DNA of 64,000 nt from Paenibacillus plantiphilus. Its GTDB lineage: Bacteria > Bacillota > Bacilli > Paenibacillales > Paenibacillaceae. The DNA is taken from contig NZ_CAKMMF010000001.1 in assembly GCF_927798095.1 (NCBI RefSeq), forward strand, positions 1-64,000. The letters are read 5' to 3'. The position numbers and the translations under genes were made by a program. Every line of letters begins with the position of its first letter. The stretch's first letter is position 1. The notes beneath the pieces were generated by a model, which saw nothing but the letters and a program-made list of their open reading frames with translations, was not told where the DNA came from and searched no databases. Below are positions 8,622 to 15,232 of the stretch, piece by piece.

Positions 8622-9886
8622 TTGTATTCGGGAAAATACATCTGCACCTCTGATACGAGGAAGCTCATCAAATCATAAATAATGAACTCGTCCCACTGCT
8701 TCCCCGGCTTCCGCCGAAAAGACAGCCGCAGCAGCCGCTTATCATGCTCCGTCCGGACATGGTCGCTGATGAACGGGTTCATCCCATACGTCTGCCCCTC
8801 GCTACCAGGCTTCTCCTGAATAGAAGCATCCACGAATTCTAATGCTTCCGCAGCCTCGAAGGAATGAGCGATCCGCATAATTTCACCCTTGGCCCGAACG
8901 ACCGTTGCCTGCTTGCGTGCATAGCTGCCAATGAAATCGCTGCTGCGCCGATTAGAGACAAGCGAATATTCGAGCTTCCCGATTCTCGAAGGAACGGGCT
9001 GGGTCAGCTTCAGCACATTCCAGTTGCCCGACCTCTCCAGAGGCGTTACAATGGTCAGCTCGTCCTCCGACCGTTTCATATAGCGAATATCCGACTCATC
9101 CGCATCCACAAGATAGCCGTTCTGCGAGCCCGTCTTGCGCAATGACAGCACATGCTCGTAATTGATCCTGTCCATTGCAGGCACAGGAAATCCGCTATTC
9201 TTAAGCGACAGCCGCTCAATATTCCAAAGCGGCACAACATCAAGCCGCTTGCTGCGCTCATACTCCTCGCAATCAACCGAAATTTCCATTATTTCTTCAC
9301 TAGCATCAGGCGTTCGCTCGCAGCCGGTCAGAATAATATCAACAAACTTGTAAGCATAGGGATGGTTAACCGTCTTCCACGAAATACCGTTCTTCTGAAA
9401 CGTCTCATACAGCTTCTCAATCTCCCGGACATACGTCAGATTCTGCTGCAGCCGAACCTCAATAGCGCAGCGTCCTCCCGTTGTTACCAGCTGGCCGCGA
9501 AACGTCCGCTTGCTCTCAAACAGCTTCTTCAAGGACATATAATCACACTGCATAAACATCGTGAACAGCGTAGACTCCTCATTGCGGCTAAGGCGGCTGA
9601 CAATCGTCGTCAAATCATAAGAGGGCGGATTGACATCCGAGGGCAGCATCGGATAAAGAAATTCATGAATAGGGTCGATATCCTCGCGCGCACAAAGCGT
9701 CACATAAATATCGTTCTTATCATCAAGATCCTCCAACTCGTCGAATACACGCTGCTCCAGCCTTCGGGTCATCTCCTCCTGATGCTCCACCAGATTCAGG
9801 AAGACGCTTGTCATGATCCCTTTGAGCAGCCTGCGTCCTTCAAGATCCTCCATCCGGCCCAGTCGCTCCAGTACGATATCCTTCAT
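8600..9886 (-). CDS. Unrecognised 428-aa protein, possible baseplate component
   Basis: 428 aa, soluble. The N-terminus (LERLGRMEDLEGRRLLKGIM) is helical and charged, followed by mixed alpha/beta sequence. No membrane segment and no catalytic motif are seen. The ATG has a strong GGAGGGG site. Its size is in the range of TssK or TssF-type baseplate proteins, but it cannot be assigned by eye. It overlaps the next gene by about 10-20 bases. The baseplate reading is inference from operon membership. Confidence 0.7.
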   Translation of the reverse strand: MKDIVLERLGRMEDLEGRRLLKGIMTSVFLNLVEHQEEMTRRLEQRVFDELEDLDDKNDIYVTLCAREDIDPIHEFLYPMLPSDVNPPSYDLTTIVSRLSRNEESTLFTMFMQCDYMSLKKLFESKRTFRGQLVTTGGRCAIEVRLQQNLTYVREIEKLYETFQKNGISWKTVNHPYAYKFVDIILTGCERTPDASEEIMEISVDCEEYERSKRLDVVPLWNIERLSLKNSGFPVPAMDRINYEHVLSLRKTGSQNGYLVDADESDIRYMKRSEDELTIVTPLERSGNWNVLKLTQPVPSRIGKLEYSLVSNRRSSDFIGSYARKQATVVRAKGEIMRIAHSFEAAEALEFVDASIQEKPGSEGQTYGMNPFISDHVRTEHDKRLLRLSFRRKPGKQWDEFIIYDLMSFLVSEVQMYFPEYKCEGVWA

Positions 9887-9982
9887 CCTGCTTGCCCCTC
9901 CTCACCTGCTGTGACCAACTATCTATCGCGAGCTCTAATTCGAACCCGAATCGGCATCCTTATTGCCTCTTGCAGAGCTGCC

Positions 9983-11917
9983 TTAGCTCTCGCTCATGTT
10001 GCTGTCCACACCGCTTGCCGTGTTGCCACTCGTACCGCTTGCCGTATTGCTGCTCGTACCGCTCGCCGAGTTGCCACTCGTACCGCTTGCCGAGTTGCCA
10101 CTCGCACCGCTTGCCGTGTTGCCACTCGTACCGCTCGCCGAGTTGCCACTCGTACCGCTTGCCGTATTGCTGTTCGTACCGCTCGCCGAGTTGCCACTCG
10201 CACCGCTTGCCGTATTGCTGCTCGTACCGCTCGCCGAGTTGCCACTCGTACCGCTTGCTGATCCGCCCCCAGAACTGCCCGCTGAACTGCCGCCCGCACT
10301 AGTATCCGAATCCGTCCCCGCTGCGGATGCCCCTCCGGGTTCCCCATTCGATCCCCCATTACCGGTTGACGGCAGCGGAATGGGATTCAGCATCTCGTCC
10401 GCCTTGGCGATCTTGCGTTCCATAGCAAGCACATTCTCCAGCAATCCGATCTCCTGATACGTTTGCTGCGCTTTCGCATACGCATCAATCGCTCCAGCAT
10501 AATCCTCCATCGCATTGCTGCGGTCGCCTCTCTGCTCCTGCTTCTCCGCGAGCAGCTTCTTCTGCTCCTTCTCCAGCGCCTTGAGCTTGGATTCCGCCTC
10601 TTCCAGCTTGCTCTTAATATCCTTCTCGCCGCTGGCGAAGCCCGCATGAATCGCTGCATTCCGCGCTTTCTTATAAATCTCGATGGCGCCGGCATAATCC
10701 TGGCTTTCCATAAGCAGATCCGCTTCCTTCACCTTCTCCTGAACGCCCTTGAAGGCGGCTGCCTGCTGAATTCGCTTATCCAGCTCCAGCGGATCGAAAT
10801 GCTCATCCTTCTCCGCACTTTTCTTCGCCTTCGCGAACTGCTCCTCCGCCTTCTCGTAGCTGCCATCCTTGAGCAGGCTGTCGCCGGTAACAATCGACTG
10901 CGCGATCTTGTACTTCTTCGTATAGAGAAGGGTATGAACCTTGTCCTTGATTTTGATCGAAGCATTCCGAGCCTCGCTGAATTCCTTCATCGCCTCGGCG
11001 TAGTTCTCTTCAGCAGCGAATTCGTCGCCATTCTCCGCATGCTCCAGCATGCTTGCGACCGTCTCCGCCAAGCGCTTCGCCTCTTGACTCTTGTAGTAGA
11101 TGAGAAATCCCAGCATAATGAGCAGCGGAATCAACGTAATAATGATCCATTTGATCATCTTTTTCTTGCTCTTGCGTTCTTCCTTGAACACCTTGTCCGC
11201 ATAGACAGCCGCTGCCGTATAGTTCGCAATAGTCGGCCGCTGCTTGCTGAGCAGCACTTCCTCCAGCATATCGACCATCGCGGTCGGCTCCTTCGCTTCC
11301 TCCAGTACGTCCAGCATTTCGGGAATATCGACCCCTTCCCATAGGCCAGACGTAACGAGCAACAGAACATCACCCTCTGCGAGCAGCGTCTTCTTGGAGA
11401 CAAACGGCTGAAATTGCTCCGGCTTGCCCACATACTCCAGCAAATTATGCCGTTCCTCGTGACGGTCCACCGCCGCCTGGGAGATTCTCAGCTCATCCGC
11501 CATCGATTGCGCCAGGCTGAGATCCCTGCTGACACCAAGCAATCTCCCGCCGCGAAAATGATACAGACGCGCATTGCCAGCCACTGCCCACACCATCCGC
11601 GTATAGTCCGTCACAACCATAATCAGGCTGGCCTTCAGCCGTACGCGGCGGCTCTCATATCGCAGCCAATCATTGGCCTCCTGCAAGTATTCATCCAGCT
11701 TTCTGCGCGACATCGTCGGCTTGTCCGTGAAATTCTCCAGCAGCAGCTGAACGACCATCTCCGCGCTATGCGCTTCCTGATCCGAGTCCAAACCGTCAGC
11801 AGCTACCCAGCATGCCATATCATCCAGCTCTACAAAGGCAAAATAATCTCGATTCTCCATGAACGTGCCCGCTTCGGAGAGAAATTCCGTCTTGAAATCA
11901 CTGTTCTCCTTTCTCAT
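9983..11917 (-). CDS. Membrane-anchored degenerate PP2C protein with repeat tail
   Basis: About 644 aa. Residues 1-245 have the PP2C fold order (AADGLDSDQEAH, AGNARLYHF, LLVTSGLWEG, IANYTAAAVY). Three metal-binding Asp positions are replaced: GDS became GNA, SDG became TSG, and DN became AN. It is therefore probably a pseudophosphatase. One membrane segment follows near 255-275. Next comes a charged helical region with TPR-like repeats (EENYAEAMKEFSEARNA), and a Ser/Gly/Asn/Thr-rich tail of 8-residue repeats. The chosen ATG at 11917 follows AAGGGTG; an ATG 12 codons upstream lacks a good site. It may scaffold or sense phosphorylation in the injection-system switch. Confidence 0.75.
   Translation of the reverse strand: MRKENSDFKTEFLSEAGTFMENRDYFAFVELDDMACWVAADGLDSDQEAHSAEMVVQLLLENFTDKPTMSRRKLDEYLQEANDWLRYESRRVRLKASLIMVVTDYTRMVWAVAGNARLYHFRGGRLLGVSRDLSLAQSMADELRISQAAVDRHEERHNLLEYVGKPEQFQPFVSKKTLLAEGDVLLLVTSGLWEGVDIPEMLDVLEEAKEPTAMVDMLEEVLLSKQRPTIANYTAAAVYADKVFKEERKSKKKMIKWIIITLIPLLIMLGFLIYYKSQEAKRLAETVASMLEHAENGDEFAAEENYAEAMKEFSEARNASIKIKDKVHTLLYTKKYKIAQSIVTGDSLLKDGSYEKAEEQFAKAKKSAEKDEHFDPLELDKRIQQAAAFKGVQEKVKEADLLMESQDYAGAIEIYKKARNAAIHAGFASGEKDIKSKLEEAESKLKALEKEQKKLLAEKQEQRGDRSNAMEDYAGAIDAYAKAQQTYQEIGLLENVLAMERKIAKADEMLNPIPLPSTGNGGSNGEPGGASAAGTDSDTSAGGSSAGSSGGGSASGTSGNSASGTSSNTASGASGNSASGTNSNTASGTSGNSASGTSGNTASGASGNSASGTSGNSASGTSSNTASGTSGNTASGVDSNMSES
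10002..10262 (-). repeat. 24-bp coding tandem repeat (8-aa unit), about 11 copies
   Basis: The DNA repeats with a 24-bp period, encoding variants of GNSASGTS / SNTASGAS in the C-terminal tail of the degenerate PP2C protein. Units alternate between two main variants. Being a multiple of three, copy number can change without breaking the frame. The repeat also keeps opposite-strand frames open, which makes false ORFs here. Confidence 0.85.
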
Positions 11918-11984
11918 CCGTACACGCACCCTTTTCCCTTGAATAGCCCGCATTTCGCCCGGCTCTCATGCTTCTCTGTCACAA

Positions 11985-12836
11985 TTACACCGCCGGCTCC
12001 AGAATAAGAATGGTCGCATTGTCCTGATGCTTGAGCCGTTTGCGCTCAATGACCTCGATCATCTGATCGGCTGCCTCGTCAGGCGTCAGTCTCTTGCTCA
12101 GCACCTGTTCCATCTCAACCTCGGACAGCGTGTTGTATACACCATCGCTCAACAACAAAATTTTATCGTTCGATTTCAACGAAAACGGCTCGCTGCCGAT
12201 CTCGATATTTTGAAAGCTGTCGAATCCCAGATAGTTAACCAGCCTTTTGCGCATAGGATTGCCGCGCACCTCTTCCCGCGTCAATTCGCCTGACAGCACC
12301 CGCTCCTCAAGCACCGTTTCCAGCACATGCTTCCGGTTGACCGGAATGAAATCGCCATTCCGATACACAATCAGCACACTGTCGCCCACAGCGCCCCAAT
12401 AGAGCCGACTGTCCTTAATAATTGCCGCGACGAGCGTCGTACCGCCGCTTGATCCCGCAAGATTGCGCAATATTTCGCTGTTCGTAAGGCGCGCCGCTTT
12501 CGTCAAAAACGAAGGAACGTCATTCAAATCACTCAGCTTCAAATATTCCTTAATGAATGTTTTCACTGCAATCGTACTGGACATCCGGCCATTCGACAGA
12601 CCACTGATCCCATCAGCCAATACCGCAATCGTGCCCGTTGCAGTAGAGGCGCTTGCGAAATAATCGTCCTGCTCCTCCCGTGTTCCGATCGTCTGTCCAT
12701 TGCCGATCATGATGTCCAGCGCAGGAGCTTGACCGTTCCGCAGCCGCAGCCGGCCCCGAATCGCCACAAGCGCCGCGATGGCTGCAATGAACGTCATCAT
12801 AACGAGATATGGCGTTATGTCCAATCCTTCAAGCAT
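11985..12836 (-). CDS. PP2C-type Ser/Thr protein phosphatase with N-terminal membrane anchor
   Basis: 283 aa. An N-terminal hydrophobic segment (about 9-24) anchors it, followed by a complete PP2C domain with the metal-binding motifs IAVLADGISGL, WGAVGDSVLIVY, ILLLSDGVYNTL and HQDNATILIL. It should dephosphorylate Ser/Thr, opposing the kinase at 20.2-21.2 kb and acting on FHA-bound or apparatus targets. In some Proteobacterial T6SSs a PppA phosphatase plays this part. The ATG at 12836 has a better-spaced AGAGG site than the in-frame ATG three codons earlier. It lies 13 bases after the FHA gene. Confidence 0.88.
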   Translation of the reverse strand: MLEGLDITPYLVMMTFIAAIAALVAIRGRLRLRNGQAPALDIMIGNGQTIGTREEQDDYFASASTATGTIAVLADGISGLSNGRMSSTIAVKTFIKEYLKLSDLNDVPSFLTKAARLTNSEILRNLAGSSGGTTLVAAIIKDSRLYWGAVGDSVLIVYRNGDFIPVNRKHVLETVLEERVLSGELTREEVRGNPMRKRLVNYLGFDSFQNIEIGSEPFSLKSNDKILLLSDGVYNTLSEVEMEQVLSKRLTPDEAADQMIEVIERKRLKHQDNATILILEPAV

Positions 12837-12849
12837 TGCTATCATCCTC

Positions 12850-13371
12850 TTAACCCAGATTGTTGTCCCACTCGAAATGAACGCCGCACAGCGGTATGAA
12901 TATGAACTTGCTGCGTCCTAGCTGGATGACGTCATACGCCGTCAGCTCTACAGGCGAATACACCGCTTCATTGTTATGATAGGCAAGTCCTGACGCGTCG
13001 CCAGGCAGCAGATAAAATTGGCGTTTCTTAGGATCGTATACAATGACCGCATGATTCCTGCGGGAGACCGCATTGTCGCCAATAATCCGAATATGCATCT
13101 CCTCGGAGCGGCCGATGAAATTTTTCTCCGCCATAATCCGATAATCCTGTCCGAGCTGAGGACCTTCAATACAGACAAGCCAGCCTGTGACCGGATCAAT
13201 GCCTTTCGTTTCACCCAGATACGGCATCGTTTTTTCTTCCTCTTCCATGAGCAGCGGCGGGCGTTTATCCGCTTTGGGAGCCTGCTCCACCGATATGCTG
13301 CAGTAGGGGCATATGCTGCCATGCTTTCTCGTGCTGAACATATGTCCGTTCGGACATCTCGTCAAACTCAT
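12850..13371 (-). CDS. FHA-domain protein with N-terminal zinc ribbon
   Basis: 173 aa, cytoplasmic. The N-terminus has two Cys pairs of a zinc ribbon (LTRCPNGH, then CPYC). The C-terminal FHA domain has the phosphothreonine-binding pattern: FIGRSEE, then AVSRRNHAVI, then a G-rich turn, ending near residue 165. FHA domains bind phosphothreonine and read the output of the Ser/Thr kinase. In Fha1-type T6SS regulation such a protein triggers assembly. The ATG at 13371 is favoured over one three codons upstream by spacing to GGGGGA. Confidence 0.85.
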   Translation of the reverse strand: MSLTRCPNGHMFSTRKHGSICPYCSISVEQAPKADKRPPLLMEEEEKTMPYLGETKGIDPVTGWLVCIEGPQLGQDYRIMAEKNFIGRSEEMHIRIIGDNAVSRRNHAVIVYDPKKRQFYLLPGDASGLAYHNNEAVYSPVELTAYDVIQLGRSKFIFIPLCGVHFEWDNNLG

Positions 13372-13408
13372 TACCGTCATTCCCCCGTTAATTTGGTACA
13401 GGCTGCAA

Positions 13409-14011
13409 TTATTTCACCAGCATTCTCGTATTCGCGATATAGATCATGTCGCCTGTCTCGATAAGTGAAGGCGCATCGGATTCCAGCTTGACTGCCGAGC
13501 TCCGATTGCTCTTGCGAATACCGATTCCGTTGCGGGAATCCAGATCCTCGATATACCAGCGGCCGGATGTATAGTTAAGCACAGCATGCTGTGTACTAAT
13601 GAGCGATGCATATTCGGTATCAGCCAGATCAATATCGACCTCGCTGCGTCCCGTCGTCTTCCCAATCAGCAGAGAAACCTCTCCTTGAATAAACCATTCC
13701 TTGATGCTCTCGCTATCCTCGTCAAGCAGCACCAGCTTCGTTATCTTCGCTTGCCCCTTCCGCCCTGCGCTTAGCTGAATAGGCTGAAGCTTCCTCCATC
13801 CATAAACCGCGATCAATCCGGCCAACAATATGCCAACCGCCCATTGCAATACCGCATCGGTATTCATTCCGAACGCATAATAGAGCGCTTCGGCCGCGAC
13901 TAAGCCAATCATCAGATCGACGGCGATAATAGAGGCTGGCTTGCGGCTCTGGCTTACAGCCGATTCGCCCGTATGTGTCACTGTGCAGTCCTCCGCTCCA
14001 TTAACTCTCAT
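13409..14011 (-). CDS. Membrane-anchored FHA-domain protein
   Basis: About 200 aa. Two hydrophobic segments near residues 27-45 and 53-72 (VDLMIGLVAAEALYYAF and AVGILLAGLIAVYGW) precede a cytoplasmic FHA domain with TTGRSEVDID, SLISTQHAVL and IEDLDSRNGIGI. The conserved Arg, Ser, His and Asn of phosphothreonine-binding FHA domains are all present. It probably recruits phosphorylated partners to the membrane. Together with the soluble FHA protein, the phosphatase and the kinase it forms a phospho-signalling set. The exact start is uncertain within about four codons. Confidence 0.85.
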   Translation of the reverse strand: MRVNGAEDCTVTHTGESAVSQSRKPASIIAVDLMIGLVAAEALYYAFGMNTDAVLQWAVGILLAGLIAVYGWRKLQPIQLSAGRKGQAKITKLVLLDEDSESIKEWFIQGEVSLLIGKTTGRSEVDIDLADTEYASLISTQHAVLNYTSGRWYIEDLDSRNGIGIRKSNRSSAVKLESDAPSLIETGDMIYIANTRMLVK

Positions 14012-14121
14012 TCCAGGACTCAATTGCCGGAATAACGCAAAAAAACCGCTTCCTCAACCGAATCCGCGATGCCAGTCTTTCACAGACCGCCCGAGGATGT
14101 CGGGAATAAGCCGCATCGCCT

Positions 14122-14577
14122 TTACTTGTTTTTCTTGCCAAAATACCGATTGAACATATCTGATGTATCAATTGGATTGCGAGGTGATGCGCCCTTCTGC
14201 TCGGAAGAACGGTTGCCCTTGGCGTCAAATCCGAAAAACTTCCCGAACTGCTCGGCCACGGAAGCAGGATCGAACCCGCCACTGCCGCCCTGTCCGCCGT
14301 TTGGCTGCCTGCTCTCCTTCGTCTTCTCGTTTGAATGAAATGCGCCCGCTCCTGCTTTCCCCGAAGAGCTGCCCCTCAATCGGGCATCATACGCCTCTCT
14401 CTCCTTGGGCTCGCGCAATATTTCATACGCTTCCTTAATCAGCTTGAAGCGCTGCTCCGCTTCCTGGCTCCCGCCATTGACATCAGGATGATAACGCTTT
14501 ACAAGCTGCCGATAGGAGGTTTTAATCTCCAGCTCCGTAGCGGCCTGACTGACCTCCAGCAATTCGTAATAATTCAT
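14122..14577 (-). CDS. J-domain (DnaJ-like) cochaperone
   Basis: 151 aa. The first 65 residues are a J domain (YYELLEVSQAATELEIKTSY, with the catalytic HPD in RYHPDVN). A Gly/Ser-rich linker and a short C-terminal tail follow. It lacks the zinc-finger and substrate-binding parts of true DnaJ, so it is a dedicated J protein. Because the operon also encodes an Hsp70-fold ATPase, the two are likely partners in handling sheath or tube subunits (inference). Start ATG at 14577 chosen because the J domain begins there and GAGTTGAGG precedes it. Confidence 0.85.
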   Translation of the reverse strand: MNYYELLEVSQAATELEIKTSYRQLVKRYHPDVNGGSQEAEQRFKLIKEAYEILREPKEREAYDARLRGSSSGKAGAGAFHSNEKTKESRQPNGGQGGSGGFDPASVAEQFGKFFGFDAKGNRSSEQKGASPRNPIDTSDMFNRYFGKKNK

Positions 14578-14625
14578 AGCCTCAACTCTTTTATGTATAG
14601 GATGGGAATACCCGCTGCTCCTGCA

Positions 14626-14652
14626 ACGGCCGGGCAATAATTGCCCGGCCGT
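14626..14652 (-). terminator. Strong intercistronic hairpin downstream of hcp-like gene
   Basis: A perfect 12-bp inverted repeat (ACGGCCGGGCAA / TTGCCCGGCCGT, 3-nt loop) lies 40 bases past the tube-gene stop and before the J-domain gene. There is no clear T-run. It probably works as a partial terminator or 3' stabiliser, allowing more tube and sheath mRNA than downstream mRNA. Confidence 0.65.
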
Positions 14653-14692
14653 CCATGAGCAGGCTTAGCTTACAGCTTGCCGCAAGATGACA

Positions 14693-15118
14693 TTAAACAG
14701 CGTAGCCGCCGCTAATAGCAGCGAACTCTGTTTTGTCTTTCTTCTGCTTGATGTACAAGCTGAATTCCCCTACGCCTTCGGTATCTCCGAAAGACTCGGT
14801 GTAATCTACGACAAATGCGTTCGGGAAGTACACTTTGCGGACAACTTGGTCAGCCGCGATAACTTCCAGCGTAACTTTGCGGTAGCAATCTGCTTTCTCA
14901 GCAGGTACGAGCGACCAAAGCGCCAGCTTCATCGAATCATCAGCGCTATCGCCATCTGTTGCCGTAATGATTTTGCCTGAAATGCGAAGCGTTGCACCCA
15001 CATCAGTGGATCTTGCATTGGAATCGTCTGGCGTATCTGTGTCGTAAATAACCTTCTGGATGTTGTCCAAGCCCAATTCAATCGTTTCTGCGCCTTCTAC
15101 CTTCAATCTGAAACCCAT
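14693..15118 (-). CDS. hcp: Hcp-like tube protein
   Basis: 141 aa, predominantly beta sequence, beginning MGFRLKVEGAETIELG and containing an internal segment (KVYFPNAFVVDYTESFGDTE) typical of Hcp/phage tail-tube proteins of this kind. Hcp-fold hexamers stack into the inner tube propelled by the sheath. The ATG at 15118 has an ideal AAGGAGG site; the longer reading frame from 15166 has none and would add 16 non-homologous residues. It follows the sheath gene directly. Assignment rests on size, fold pattern and position, without a database search. Confidence 0.75.
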   Translation of the reverse strand: MGFRLKVEGAETIELGLDNIQKVIYDTDTPDDSNARSTDVGATLRISGKIITATDGDSADDSMKLALWSLVPAEKADCYRKVTLEVIAADQVVRKVYFPNAFVVDYTESFGDTEGVGEFSLYIKQKKDKTEFAAISGGYAV

Positions 15119-15232
15119 GTTTATTTCCTCCTTGAAATGTATGATTCCTTCGGCCGTAGTGGCCACTAGGATTTATGTATCAAGACGGACTTACGGATGT
15201 AAGCCCGCCTCTAACATACCAATGGTCGAAAA

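Noticed and set aside
10002-10262. Possible CRISPR array
   Set aside because: The repeat is 24 bp with no unique spacers and is in frame inside a gene.
9892-10695. Several long open frames on the plus strand and in other frames over the tail of the degenerate PP2C gene
   Set aside because: They arise from the 24-bp repeat, which keeps all frames free of stops. Compositions are extreme (Arg/Ala or Ser/Cys repeats) and none has a ribosome site.
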